Under the pieces are notes generated by a model. The model ran no database searches and was not told where the DNA came from. It saw nothing but the letters and a program-made list of their open reading frames with translations. Shown piece after piece: positions 1 to 13,656 of a stretch of DNA of 64,000 nt. How positions within the stretch are numbered: position 1 is the first letter of the stretch; each line of letters begins with the position of its first letter. This DNA is from Stomorhina lunata. Its lineage: Eukaryota; Arthropoda; Insecta; Diptera; Rhiniidae. The position numbers and the translations under genes are program-made. The stretch covers positions 52,931,215 to 52,995,214 of the forward strand of contig OW121743.1 in the NCBI GenBank assembly GCA_933228675.1. The letters are read 5' to 3'.

Positions 1-397
1 TTTTGCTTTTTTTTGAGCAAAAGTGAAAATATGTTTCCACAAATATAAAAGCAAGTGTTTGGCCTCATAAAAAATTATAGCAATAAAAAAACAAAGCAAA
101 TATATGGGACATGTGTGTTGGTTTGTATAAAAATAATATGTTTAGATAATAATACTAATAATATTATTAGGGGTAAATAAACAAAATGTTGATATATGTT
201 TGTTAAATATTAGGATTAGAGAGCACAGTGGGTTCACTGTAAAAAAAACATCACAAAACTTTATCTTCATTTAGTCAGTTTCTTGAAAAAGACTCTTTTT
301 AATATATTAGTCACCATTAGCCCTAGTCTCTAGATATAAATCTTAGCCATAAACGAAAGTGATAGTTTCTTGTCAGTTTTCACTTTTTGCATATATC
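1..397. other. AT-rich DNA with no recognisable gene
   Basis: Low-complexity A/T-rich sequence leading into the first satellite array. No sustained reading frame or structural RNA is visible. From about 398 the words TCATAGACTC and ATTCATAGTC look like decayed first monomers of the array. Confidence 0.6.
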
Positions 398-3300
398 CAG
401 TCATAGACTCTATTCATAGTCTAGTCATAGTCTAGTCATAGTCTAGTCATAGTCTAGTCATAGTCTAGTCATAGTCTAGTCATAGTCTAGTCATAGTCTA
501 GTCATAGTCTAGTCATAGTCTAGTCATAGTCTAGTCATAGTCTAGTCATAGTCTAGTCATAGTCTAGTCATAGTCTAGTCATAGTCTAGTCATAGTCTAG
601 TCATAGTCTAGTCATAGTCTAGTCATAGTCTAGTCATAGTCTAGTCATAGTCTAGTCATAGTCTAGTCATAGTCTAGTCATAGTCTAGTCATAGTCTAGT
701 CATAGTCTAGTCATAGTCTAGTCATAGTCTAGTCATAGTCTAGTCATAGTCTAGTCATAGTCTAGTCATAGTCTAGTCATAGTCTAGTCATAGTCTAGTC
801 ATAGTCTAGTCATAGTCTAGTCATAGTCTAGTCATAGTCTAGTCATAGTCTAGTCATAGTCTAGTCATAGTCTAGTCATAGTCTAGTCATAGTCTAGTCA
901 TAGTCTAGTCATAGTCTAGTCATAGTCTAGTCATAGTCTAGTCATAGTCTAGTCATAGTCTAGTCATAGTCTAGTCATAGTCTAGTCATAGTCTAGTCAT
1001 AGTCTAGTCATAGTCTAGTCATAGTCTAGTCATAGTCTAGTCATAGTCTAGTCATAGTCTAGTCATAGTCTAGTCATAGTCTAGTCATAGTCTAGTCATA
1101 GTCTAGTCATAGTCTAGTCATAGTCTAGTCATAGTCTAGTCATAGTCTAGTCATAGTCTAGTCATAGTCTAGTCATAGTCTAGTCATAGTCTAGTCATAG
1201 TCTAGTCATAGTCTAGTCATAGTCTAGTCATAGTCTAGTCATAGTCTAGTCATAGTCTAGTCATAGTCTAGTCATAGTCTAGTCATAGTCTAGTCATAGT
1301 CTAGTCATAGTCTAGTCATAGTCTAGTCATAGTCTAGTCATAGTCTAGTCATAGTCTAGTCATAGTCTAGTCATAGTCTAGTCATAGTCTAGTCATAGTC
1401 TAGTCATAGTCTAGTCATAGTCTAGTCATAGTCTAGTCATAGTCTAGTCATAGTCTAGTCATAGTCTAGTCATAGTCTAGTCATAGTCTAGTCATAGTCT
1501 AGTCATAGTCTAGTCATAGTCTAGTCATAGTCTAGTCATAGTCTAGTCATAGTCTAGTCATAGTCTAGTCATAGTCTAGTCATAGTCTAGTCATAGTCTA
1601 GTCATAGTCTAGTCATAGTCTAGTCATAGTCTAGTCATAGTCTAGTCATAGTCTAGTCATAGTCTAGTCATAGTCTAGTCATAGTCTAGTCATAGTCTAG
1701 TCATAGTCTAGTCATAGTCTAGTCATAGTCTAGTCATAGTCTAGTCATAGTCTAGTCATAGTCTAGTCATAGTCTAGTCATAGTCTAGTCATAGTCTAGT
1801 CATAGTCTAGTCATAGTCTAGTCATAGTCTAGTCATAGTCTAGTCATAGTCTAGTCATAGTCTAGTCATAGTCTAGTCATAGTCTAGTCATAGTCTAGTC
1901 ATAGTCTAGTCATAGTCTAGTCATAGTCTAGTCATAGTCTAGTCATAGTCTAGTCATAGTCTAGTCATAGTCTAGTCATAGTCTAGTCATAGTCTAGTCA
2001 TAGTCTAGTCATAGTCTAGTCATAGTCTAGTCATAGTCTAGTCATAGTCTAGTCATAGTCTAGTCATAGTCTAGTCATAGTCTAGTCATAGTCTAGTCAT
2101 AGTCTAGTCATAGTCTAGTCATAGTCTAGTCATAGTCTAGTCATAGTCTAGTCATAGTCTAGTCATAGTCTAGTCATAGTCTAGTCATAGTCTAGTCATA
2201 GTCTAGTCATAGTCTAGTCATAGTCTAGTCATAGTCTAGTCATAGTCTAGTCATAGTCTAGTCATAGTCTAGTCATAGTCTAGTCATAGTCTAGTCATAG
2301 TCTAGTCATAGTCTAGTCATAGTCTAGTCATAGTCTAGTCATAGTCTAGTCATAGTCTAGTCATAGTCTAGTCATAGTCTAGTCATAGTCTAGTCATAGT
2401 CTAGTCATAGTCTAGTCATAGTCTAGTCATAGTCTAGTCATAGTCTAGTCATAGTCTAGTCATAGTCTAGTCATAGTCTAGTCATAGTCTAGTCATAGTC
2501 TAGTCATAGTCTAGTCATAGTCTAGTCATAGTCTAGTCATAGTCTAGTCATAGTCTAGTCATAGTCTAGTCATAGTCTAGTCATAGTCTAGTCATAGTCT
2601 AGTCATAGTCTAGTCATAGTCTAGTCATAGTCTAGTCATAGTCTAGTCATAGTCTAGTCATAGTCTAGTCATAGTCTAGTCATAGTCTAGTCATAGTCTA
2701 GTCATAGTCTAGTCATAGTCTAGTCATAGTCTAGTCATAGTCTAGTCATAGTCTAGTCATAGTCTAGTCATAGTCTAGTCATAGTCTAGTCATAGTCTAG
2801 TCATAGTCTAGTCATAGTCTAGTCATAGTCTAGTCATAGTCTAGTCATAGTCTAGTCATAGTCTAGTCATAGTCTAGTCATAGTCTAGTCATAGTCTAGT
2901 CATAGTCTAGTCATAGTCTAGTCATAGTCTAGTCATAGTCTAGTCATAGTCTAGTCATAGTCTAGTCATAGTCTAGTCATAGTCTAGTCATAGTCTAGTC
3001 ATAGTCTAGTCATAGTCTAGTCATAGTCTAGTCATAGTCTAGTCATAGTCTAGTCATAGTCTAGTCATAGTCTAGTCATAGTCTAGTCATAGTCTAGTCA
3101 TAGTCTAGTCATAGTCTAGTCATAGTCTAGTCATAGTCTAGTCATAGTCTAGTCATAGTCTAGTCATAGTCTAGTCATAGTCTAGTCATAGTCTAGTCAT
3201 AGTCTAGTCATAGTCTAGTCATAGTCTAGTCATAGTCTAGTCATAGTCTAGTCATAGTCTAGTCATAGTCTAGTCATAGTCTAGTCATAGTCTAGTCATA

Positions 3301-4455
3301 GTCTAGTCATAGTCTAGTCATAGTCTAGTCATAGTCTAGTCATAGTCTAGTCATAGTCTAGTCATAGTCTAGTCATAGTCTAGTCATAGTCTAGTCATAG
3401 TCTAGTCATAGTCTAGTCATAGTCTAGTCATAGTCTAGTCATAGTCTAGTCATAGTCTAGTCATAGTCTAGTCATAGTCTAGTCATAGTCTAGTCATAGT
3501 CTAGTCATAGTCTAGTCATAGTCTAGTCATAGTCTAGTCATAGTCTAGTCATAGTCTAGTCATAGTCTAGTCATAGTCTAGTCATAGTCTAGTCATAGTC
3601 TAGTCATAGTCTAGTCATAGTCTAGTCATAGTCTAGTCATAGTCTAGTCATAGTCTAGTCATAGTCTAGTCATAGTCTAGTCATAGTCTAGTCATAGTCT
3701 AGTCATAGTCTAGTCATAGTCTAGTCATAGTCTAGTCATAGTCTAGTCATAGTCTAGTCATAGTCTAGTCATAGTCTAGTCATAGTCTAGTCATAGTCTA
3801 GTCATAGTCTAGTCATAGTCTAGTCATAGTCTAGTCATAGTCTAGTCATAGTCTAGTCATAGTCTAGTCATAGTCTAGTCATAGTCTAGTCATAGTCTAG
3901 TCATAGTCTAGTCATAGTCTAGTCATAGTCTAGTCATAGTCTAGTCATAGTCTAGTCATAGTCTAGTCATAGTCTAGTCATAGTCTAGTCATAGTCTAGT
4001 CATAGTCTAGTCATAGTCTAGTCATAGTCTAGTCATAGTCTAGTCATAGTCTAGTCATAGTCTAGTCATAGTCTAGTCATAGTCTAGTCATAGTCTAGTC
4101 ATAGTCTAGTCATAGTCTAGTCATAGTCTAGTCATAGTCTAGTCATAGTCTAGTCATAGTCTAGTCATAGTCTAGTCATAGTCTAGTCATAGTCTAGTCA
4201 TAGTCTAGTCATAGTCTAGTCATAGTCTAGTCATAGTCTAGTCATAGTCTAGTCATAGTCTAGTCATAGTCTAGTCATAGTCTAGTCATAGTCTAGTCAT
4301 AGTCTAGTCATAGTCTGGTCATAGTCTAGTCATAGTCTAGTCATAGTCTAGTCATAGTCTAGTCATAGTCTAGTCATAGTCTAGTTATAGTCTAGTCATA
4401 GTCTAGTCATAGTCTAGTCATAGTCTTGTCATAGTCTAGTCATAGTCTGGTCATA
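398..4455. repeat. 11-bp satellite array, unit CATAGTCTAGT
   Basis: About 367 head-to-tail copies of CATAGTCTAGT. The array is essentially perfect from 415 to about 4315, with only scattered substitutions near the right end (CTGGTC at about 4317, TAGTTATAG at about 4384, CTTGTC at about 4426, CTGGTC at about 4448). The monomer can be read as TAGTCA plus TAGTC, a 6+5 dimer of a shorter word. Each frame meets a TAG every 33 bp, so it cannot be coding. Near-total homogeneity implies recent amplification or gene conversion. The true length may be collapsed or extended by assembly. Confidence 0.98.
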
Positions 4456-4765
4456 AAGTGGTAACAGTTTGGTTGTAGTCCTTTAATAGTCTGGTCATAT
4501 TTATGTTATACTCTGACTTAAGTTTATTCATAGTATGGCCAAAGTCTGATCATATTATTTTAGTAGGCTGCTCGTGGTTTGTCTATAGTTTGGGAATATT
4601 CTAGTGGTAGTCTAGTTGTAATCTGTCCATAGTCTGCTTATATTAGCCAAAGCATAGTTAAAGTCTGGCCGTCGTTTAACAAAATCGTGTTATACTCAGA
4701 CAAAGTCTATTTATAAAATATGATCATGGTGTAGTCGTAGTCTACTAATCTTCTAAAATATCTGT
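4456..4765. repeat. Decayed edge of the 11-bp satellite
   Basis: The 11-bp register continues for about 300 bp with heavy divergence. Successive 11-mers such as TAGTCTGGTCA, TAAAGTGGTAA, CAGTTTGGTTG and TAGTCCTTTAA can be cut out of the sequence. This is the expected picture of old monomers at an array margin that escaped homogenisation. Confidence 0.8.
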
Positions 4766-6239
4766 GTAAACTTTCTTATATTAATATTTCTTTTATAGTT
4801 TTAATCAAACCATTTGTCTTATTATCTAAATTCTAGAAAAACACTTCATAAACTTTTCATTAAACGTTAAAAATCTCTTATTTTCAGCATGAGCTGCACT
4901 GAATAGCTAATTTAATATTAATAGCCCCATTTTAGTGTCTTCTTTTTTTAAACCCTTTGCCAAAATGGTATAAAAAATATTATAATATTAAAAGATAAAA
5001 GCAAAACTAACACTTAAAATTTCCGATGCGGATGCACATAAAAGTGGTTAAAACTTTATGTGTTTTTTTTTCCTGTGTTCTTGCACTCCTGATAATGTTA
5101 AACTATTTTTACATGTTTTAATGTTTAAACATTTTAAGGCTGCATTTTATTTGCATTTGCCCAAGTGAAACTTAAAAACCGCATTTTAATTATTTCCTTA
5201 GAATGCAGCTGCTTTAATAAGAATAGAAAAAGATACACAAAAAAACTAATCGACATAGTTACGAGTAATGAAAAAGTTTTGCATACAATTTTAGGTTTTT
5301 TTTTGGGTTTCATTTACGTACATACAAACATAAATGTTATCCTTTTGGCATACATGTGAAATTAACAGAAATTATATTACATTTCATACGAATGTTATTG
5401 CAAAAAAGAGGTAAAATATAAATACTCATGGCGTATGAGTATTATTAGTCAGTAGGAAAGTTAGTTTTATGAAGTATACGCTAAGGGGTACCCCTAAACA
5501 AAGCCAGTAAAACTTGTCTATAAGTTTTATCTTCTTTAATTGAATGTCTCTTTATTCAATAAACTAAAAATAAGATATCAAATAAGATATTTAACATGAT
5601 GTTAATGTCACGAAAAAGACAAGTAAAATGTTTAACAAAAGTACTACAACGAAATTCATTTTACATTTTTAAATCTGAAAAACAAAGTTAGAAAACTCGG
5701 AACAAATTTTATTGATATTTATTAAGATTTTAAAAAAGCTTAAACATATTTTATTCAAATAATATTCTAGGCTTATCAGGGAATTCAATAGTTTTAAAAT
5801 GCTTTCCTTTAATATTAATGTAACTTATAAATTTCTGTTCATCTATTGTTTATATGTTAAAGAACTTCCGCCGCCCATCTTTCTAATGATTTATAACCTT
5901 TCGAGTGCCTCAGCACTAAGAAATATTTATCAACTTCAACCCCTTTTTTGATAACACACAATAGCACGAGACTCGCCAATCTTAAGAAAAATTTGTTAAA
6001 TAATTTATTTTTATTTGCATTTGTATTTTAGTTTTGTATTTGGTCTAAGAACTTTATTGGTCAATATATAAAATATGGCATAAATAAATAATTAACGACT
6101 ATAATTTGTCTTATAACGAAGGAACACAAAAATAGACAAATTCACTTAAATAACAATTTATTAATATTATAAGAGTAATGACATTTTGTGGGCGTCGGTA
6201 AAGGCAGGTGACAAATTGTTAACAACGTCATTAAGGAGA
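4766..6239. other. Gene-free AT-rich spacer
   Basis: No coding region is supported. A 64-codon frame at 5165-5359 starts with GTG and has no recognisable composition or motif. A perfect 12-bp palindrome AGGGGTACCCCT lies at 5484-5495. The rest is ordinary AT-rich intergenic or intronic sequence. Confidence 0.55.
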
Positions 6240-7611
6240 TGTTAGGGAATTAACCCATAAATGGAAACAAAATTTTTTTTATAGGAAAATTTAAAAAAAA
6301 TTTATACTTTTATTTTTATAGGAAATTTTTAAAAAATTTTCTATTTGTATAGAAAATTTTTCAACAATTTTCGATTTTTATAGGAAAATTTTCAAAAATT
6401 TTCTATTTGCATAGGAAATTTTTCAAAAATTTCCTATTTTTATAGGAAATTTTTCAAAAATTTCCTATTTTTATAGGAAATTTTTCAAAAATTTCCTATT
6501 TTTATAGGAAATTTTTCAAAAATTTCCTATTTTTATAGGAAATTTTTCAAAAATTTCCTATTTTTATAGGAAATTTTTCAAAAATTTCCTATTTTTATAG
6601 GAAATTTTTCAAAAATTTCCTATTTTTATAGGAAATTTTTCAAAAATTTCCTATTTTTATAGGAAATTTTTCAAAAATTTCCTATTTTTATAGGAAATTT
6701 TTCAAAAATTTCCTATTTTTATAGGAAATTTTTCAAAAATTTCCTATTTTTATAGGAAATTTTTCAAAAATTTCCTATTTTTATAGGAAATTTTTCAAAA
6801 ATTTCCTATTTTTATAGGAAATTTTTCAAAAATTTCCTATTTTTATAGGAAATTTTTCAAAAATTTCCTATTTTTATAGGAAATTTTTCAAAAATTTCCT
6901 ATTTTTATAGGAAATTTTTCAAAAATTTCCTATTTTTATAGGAAATTTTTTCAAAAATTTCCTATTTTTATAGGAAATTTTTTCAAAAATTTCCTATTTT
7001 TATAGGAAATTTTTCAAAAATTTCCTATTTTTATAGGAAATTTTTCAAAAATTTCCTATTTTTATAGGAAATTTTTCAAAAATTTCCTATTTTTATAGGA
7101 AATTTTTCAAAAATTTCCTATTTTTATAGGAAATTTTTCAAAAATTTCCTATTTTTATTGGAAATTTTTCAAAAATTTCCTATTTTTATAGGAAATTTTT
7201 CAAATATTTCCTATTTTTATAGGAAGTTTTTCAAAAATTTCCTATTTTTATAGGAAATTTTTCAAAAATTTCCTATTTTTATAGGAAATTTTTCAAAAAA
7301 TTCCTATTTTTATAGGAAATTTTTCAAAAAATTCCTATTTTTATAGGAAATTTTTCAAAAATTTTCTATCTTTATAGGAAAATTTTCAAAAATTTCCTAT
7401 AAAAAGTGGAAATTTTTCAAAAATTTCCCAATTTTTATAAAAAATTTTTGTAGGAAATTTTATATAAATTTCTTATTTTGGTAGGAAATTTTACAAAAAT
7501 TTCTTATTTTTGCAGGAAATTTTACAAAAATTTCTTATTTTTATCGGAAACTTTTAAAAAGTCTTTTATTTTTGTAGGAAACTTTTAAAAAGTCTCTATT
7601 TTTATAGGAAC
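6240..7611. repeat. 31-bp palindromic satellite array
   Basis: Tandem array with a measured period of 31 bp (ATAGGAAA recurs at 6442 and 6473). Each monomer is a 27-bp near-perfect inverted repeat plus a TTTT linker: 13-base arms ATAGGAAATTTTT and AAAAATTTCCTAT around a single C. The centre (about 6420-7370) is almost uniform, with about 30 copies; two copies carry one extra T. Both margins are progressively degenerate. Shares its 31-bp length with five other arrays in the window. Confidence 0.97.
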
Positions 7612-9085
7612 CGGCAGACACCTACTATGTAGTCAGATTTTGACAATATAGTCAAATATCGACTATACATAGTCAGCTATCGACGATATATAGTCAGATA
7701 TCCAGTATATATAGTCAGATTTTGACTACATATTGCTAGATATCGACTATATATAGTCAGATATCTTATATAAATCGTCAGTCAATATCTGACAATATAT
7801 AGTCGATACCTAAAAATATATAATAGTCAGAGACCGAATATAGTCAGAAACCTACAGATATCGACTATATATAGTCATATATTGGCTATATATAATCATA
7901 TATCGACTATATATAGTCATATGTCGACTATATTTAGTCAGATATCAGCTTTATATTGTCAGATATCAACTATATATAGTCAGATATCGACTGTACGTAT
8001 ATAGTCAGATATCGACAGATAACGGCTATATAGTCAAGCATCAGCAACAGATATCTACTATATATAATCAGATATCGACTATATATGGTCATATATCGAC
8101 TATATAGTCAGATATCAACTATATATGGTCATATATCGATAATATATAGTCAGATATTGACTGTATGTATATAGTCAGATATCGACTTTATTATATAGGG
8201 TCAGACACTGACTGTATATAGTCAGATATCGACTTTATAGTAAGATATCGACTATATATAGTCAGATATCGATTATATGGAGTCAGATATCGACTATATA
8301 AAGTCAGATATCGACTATTTCTATATAGTCAGATATCGACTACATATAGTCGGATATCGACTATATATAGTCAGATATCGACTATATATAGTCAGATATC
8401 GACTATATATAGTCAGATATAGACTACATATAGTCAGATATTGACTGTATATAGACAGATATCGACTATATGTTGTCAGATATCGACTATATATAGTCAG
8501 ATATCGGATATATGTATTCAGATATCGACTATGTGTATATAGTCAGATATCGACTATATATAGCCAGATATCGACTATATATAGTCAGATATTGACTACA
8601 TATAAAGTCAGATATCGACTATATATAGTCAGATATCGACTATATATAATAAGATATCGACTATATATAGTCAGATATCGACTATATATAGTCAGATATC
8701 GACTATACATAGTCAGCTATCGACTAAATCTAGTCAGATAACGACTATACATGGTCAGACATATAGTCAAGTATCGCTAAATATATTCAGATATCGACTA
8801 TATAGTCACATATCGACTACAAATAGTCAGATATTGTCTCTATAGTCAGTAATCGGCTATATATGGTCAGATAACGATGCTTCATAGTCAGATATTGTAT
8901 TTACTATATGCAGTCAGATATCTACTATATAGTCAGATATCGGCTACATATGGTGTTAGACTATATAGTCATATACCGACTATATTCCAAGATTAACTAT
9001 ATAGTCAGAGTCCTACTATATAGCCAAGATCGGTGTGCGTTTAAATATTATCAAAGGTCTACTTTATATAGTCAGGGTCAGTAAG
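7612..9085. repeat. 21-bp degenerate satellite array (ATAGTC...GATATC...GACTAT)
   Basis: About 70 diverged monomers of roughly 21 bp. The most regular stretch, 8320-8720, alternates ATAGTCAGATATC with GACTATAT. Within a unit TATAGTC and GACTATA are exact inverted arms around AGATATC, so each monomer is an imperfect palindrome containing the GATATC palindrome. It directly abuts the 31-bp array at about 7612. The hexamer ATAGTC is also the core word of the 11-bp array at 398-4455. Confidence 0.93.
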
Positions 9086-10285
9086 GGTCTGTTGCCATCC
9101 GGAAAGGGTTAATATTGTCTATAGTTTTTGCGGTTGTTAAAATGTTTTTTTTTTTCTTTTTTAATAAAAATAGTAACAAAATGCACAATTTCTACAATAA
9201 AACATTTAAAAATGATTATCCCATGCAAACACGTAACAGCAATACAAAAACAAAAAAGAGAATCATAAATAGAGAAAGAGAGCAAATTACCAGCAGGATA
9301 AGGAGGAAACGGAAATACAATATTTTATTCATTATGATAGAGTGTTCAAAATGTAAACGTGTTCATGTTAAATGAGTAATGTGTTTCGTTCTTGCAACAT
9401 TTTTATGACCAGTCAATTTTCAATGTCATTAAAATTTATTAAAATCGATTTTTGGTTTCAATTTCAATATAAATTTTTCTTTTATTGTTAATAGCCAAAC
9501 ATTAAGTGAAGGCATATGAAAATATTTAAAATGCTAAAAATGATTATAACGCCTTTTTGTTTTATTTTGTCTGGTGTTGTTTTATTTATTTACCGAAGTG
9601 ATTTAAAGCATTGACATCATTATTTTGCTATTAAAAAAAACAAAGATATTCAACTGAAATAGTTAAGTAGTGAAAAAAGTTTGATGTCATTTATCATTTT
9701 GTAAAAATTATTTTTTAAATTTATTTAATGCTTTTTTAGTCGCTCTGCATTTAAGTCTTTCAAATATTTTATATTTATGTGTTTCTTTTTGGGCGGGAGG
9801 GGGAACATTTTTTGAACCCTCAACTTAAATGTTCTGAAATAATTTTCGAAAGGGTTTTTTGTTTAATAAATGATGATGTTCGAAATAACTAGTGCTTTTT
9901 TGATGATGTTGACAAAATATTTATCTTTATTGTGGCTATAGTTAAGCTGTTGTTATAGAATTATTTTATTAGGGCTGGTATTTTATGTTAAATAAAGTAA
10001 AGGGTTAAAAATTAACCAAATATTTGCTTTAATAGTGTTTACTCCCTTTTAGTAATTAAAAGGGGTATATTCATAAGAATATCCATTTTTAACAAAATGG
10101 AATGGTTTAAGTTTTATTTAACTTAATACACAGACAAATTTTATTCGGAATACTCCTTAATTACTTATGTATGACTATCAATATATTAATATTAAAGTTT
10201 TGAATTTGTGTACAAAATCCCCTTTTTAATGTTTTTATTTTGAAAACATTTCATTTTTTATTGTTACAAAAATTAGACAAGTTTT
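9086..10285. other. Gene-free AT-rich spacer
   Basis: An 86-codon frame at 9115-9375 begins with TTG and is made of poly-Phe, Asn and Lys/Arg-rich low-complexity sequence, so I do not call it a gene. A small hairpin lies at 10044-10064 (CCCTTTTA, loop GTAAT, TAAAAGGG). Nothing else is recognisable. Confidence 0.5.
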
Positions 10286-11095
10286 TATACCCTTTACCAC
10301 CATAGGTGGAAAGGGTATTATAAGTTTGTGCTGATGTATGTAACGCATAGAAATATTTGTCTTAGACCGACCTTTTAATATACCAATAGGCTTAGAATCA
10401 CTTTCTGTGTCTATTTAGCGATGTCAGTCCGTCCGTCCGTCCGTCCGTCTGGCTGGCTGGACCCCCATATAAACCTTATAATCAAACTACAGGTCGCAAT
10501 TCTAAAGATAATTTAATGAAATTTGACACAGTTAATTTTTTTGATAATGGGACCATGGCTATAGAAATTCGTTAAAATCGGTCCATTATTTATGGTACCT
10601 CCCACAGGTCCCACTTGCCGGAATTGATATATTGGCCACATAGATCAATATTTTTTCATGAAATTTAAATCAAATACTGCTTATGTCAACTAAAATCACT
10701 ACTACACTACACTACTGAATTTCGTTAAAATCGGACCACATTTGACCATAGCTCCCATACAAACTTTTCTTTAGAAACGCACTAAATGAGACAAAAATCC
10801 CTAAAAAGCTCGTAAATCTGAAGATAATGGGAATTTTAAGTTTATTTTTTACATACATAATCAATTTGCCAAATTTCGAGATTTTCGGTCCACATTTGAC
10901 CCTAGCTCTCATAATAGTCCATATGTCGAAAGCAGCTTAAATATAAAAGTTTTGAGAAAATGTTTGTATGATGGCAAAATTTAGTAAATATTTGTCTTTA
11001 TACAGAAAAAATAACACTTTTGACCTTAGTGGTGAAGGATATCGTATGGTCGGGCTTGACCGACTATACCACTTTCTTACTTGTTCTTTTTAATT
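10286..11095 (+). mobile_element. Helentron-like non-autonomous element, family A copy 1
   Basis: Starts TATACCCTTTACCACCATAG and ends in GGTGAAGGATATCG, a hairpin at 11049-11064 (GTCGG, loop, CCGAC) and CTTTCTTACTTGTT. It carries a short (GTCC)n/(GGCT)n microsatellite at about 10426-10460. This layout (inverted start and subterminal repeat, GTCY microsatellite, 3' hairpin then about 15 bases to TTGTT) matches the DINE-1/INE-1/mini-me type of fly elements, regarded as Helentron-associated. No transposition protein is encoded; small frames such as the one on the minus strand at 10712-10912 are incidental. Confidence 0.8.
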
Positions 11096-11517
11096 TAAAA
11101 TTTTCCTTTTGTTTAAAAAAAACGAAAAACACATTTCACTAAATCAAAACCTAAATAAATTTCAATTAACACATTTGTTTTATTTAAATCTTTTTTTATA
11201 ATTAATTTTTTGTTCGCACATTTCAAAAAAATTAACAAAATGAAACAATAAATTAACAAATCGTTCAGACAAAAACTATAAAAAATTATAAACAAGTAAA
11301 ATTATATGTCGGTCAAATTGGATCAAATGATTCACTATACCTTTGAATATAAATTAAGGCATGAAATGGTTTGTAAATATAATTAGAATATACCATTGGA
11401 ATATTTCTGTGAATGCTAAAAGTTTGCTACTAGGACCAAACGTAGGTAAGATTTGAGGACCTTATGAAGGTTAAACTTGATATTTTTTTTGATTTTTTGA
11501 AAAAAAACTATTCTAAA
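11096..11517. other. Spacer with a short element-end fragment
   Basis: AT-rich. At about 11292 the sequence AACAAGTAAAATTATATGTC resembles the terminal AACAAGTAAG of the family A and B elements read in reverse, followed by about 220 bp of TE-like text. No gene is seen. Confidence 0.45.
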
Positions 11518-12946
11518 AACAAGTAAGAGTGTTATATTCGGCAGTATTCGAATCTTGTATACCCACCATCAAAATGTTGACCAACTAAATTCGGTTGCAG
11601 TGGTATAGTTACTATAGTTCAACATTTAAAAGTATCTAAGTGGTTTCCCTAGTATTTACCTTGGATAAAAAGCTGTTCCATAACCGAATATAGTTTTACA
11701 ATAATAAGCTGTTTCGTTGTGCCATAAACAAGTAAACACAACAGGTTCATATATTTTGTAAGGAGTTCCTAATGCATCTACCGTGTATAAAGTCTGGACC
11801 TAACATTGATCGATAGCTGTCTAATTTCGTAGATGCAATCTTAATATACTGAATTTGTTTGATTGTAGATATAAAAAGGGGATGTTATATATATAAGAAC
11901 TATGGGCAAATGTTGACCGATTATTACAAAATTTAATATACTGGCTGGTATTAATATAAAGTGGCCATAGCTGACACAGTTTATAATTTAATAGCTTTTA
12001 ACTGGCATTTGTGGCATTTTAGTGGTTAGCGGGAGCGGTTTTTATATGAAAGCTATGGTCGAAAATGAACCGATTCCTATAAAATTTGACATACTGACTG
12101 AAAGTTGCATAAAACTTATCTGTTATAAATTAAGTAGTCATAGATTTTACAATTTTATTCAATTGATCAGCATAAATGGGATTCCCGGGGCAGGGTTATA
12201 TGGGAGCTCTTATTGAATATGAACCGATTTTACCCATTTTCAGCACACAATTTCTATAACATTCGATATGTAAATACTTTTGCTACATTTTGTCCTTCTA
12301 GCTCTTGTAGTTAAGGAGCTATCGCACTTTTCTCTGACGGAAAGAGGGACATAAACCGTATTTTCTTTTGTATTTTTGTGTTTCCTTAAGTTTTTTATAT
12401 GGAAGCTAGGGTCAAATGGTGACCGATTGTGACAAAATTTTGCACACTTATTTGCATTGACATAAGACCTCCTCGTGCTGAAGTTAGTGGTTATATCTAT
12501 TATGGTCATAGATTTTTTGGCATTTAAGTGCATTTTGAGTGAAATTTTGGCTGTTTTCGTAAGGGCTTTCGTAGGGCTTATGCAAGACTTCTATATATCA
12601 AATTTTATCATCATAGCTGTTATGGTTTGTTATTTATTAGCAAATAAGCGATTAGCGTAGTCGAGGTTGTATGGGAGCTATGGTCGAATGTTTACCGATT
12701 TTGCCCAATTTCAATACCAAAATTTTCTCGTAGATGAAGAATAGTTTTACTAAGTTCCAGTGAGCTAACGCCTTTCGTTTAGGCGTTATCGTGATTTCAA
12801 CAGACAGACAGACGGACATCGCTCAATCGTCTTAAAATTTCGTAAGGATTCAGATATATCGTTTTTGATTTTTGAGCCAATATTAAGGAAATTACAAACG
12901 GAATGACAATCTTAATATACCCCCATTCTTTTTGATGGTGGGTATA
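11518..12946 (-). mobile_element. Helentron-like element, family B copy 1
   Basis: Read on the minus strand it begins TATACCCACCATCAAAAAG (ending at 12946 on plus) and finishes at the AACAAGTAAG complement at 11518. It has the GTCCGTCTGTCTG core at about 12800-12820 preceded by a TATATC-rich tract, the arrangement described for mini-me elements. The terminal hairpin near 11540 is degraded compared with copies B3 and B4. Repeated internal modules contain GACCATAGCTCCCATATAA-type text. Confidence 0.78.
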
Positions 12947-13117
12947 AAAACTGGAGGGTATGCGTAGCAAATAAGCGATTAGCGTAGTCGAGGTTATACG
13001 GGAGCTATGGTCAAATATTAACTGATTTTGTGCAATTTCAATACCGAAATTTTCTCAGAGATGAAGAATGTTTTTACTAAGTTACTACCTCTTTTCGTTT
13101 AGGCGTTATCGTGATTT
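12947..13117 (-). mobile_element. Truncated family B element leading into the (CAGA)n tract
   Basis: 12964-13110 repeats the text of 12640-12800 (GCAAATAAGCGATTAGCG and following bases), so a second, truncated family B copy is joined in tandem to copy 1. It runs directly into the tetranucleotide array, which sits where the element normally carries a short GTCY microsatellite. Confidence 0.75.

Positions 13118-13656
<539 letters not shown>

Noticed and set aside
398..4455. CRISPR-like regular repeat
   Set aside because: There are no spacers: the unit is a contiguous 11-mer, and the genome is eukaryotic.
5165..5359. 64-codon frame
   Set aside because: GTG start, AT-rich random composition, no motif.
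9115..9375. 86-codon basic frame
   Set aside because: No ATG at its start, poly-T-encoded Phe run, low complexity, and no splice or conservation evidence.
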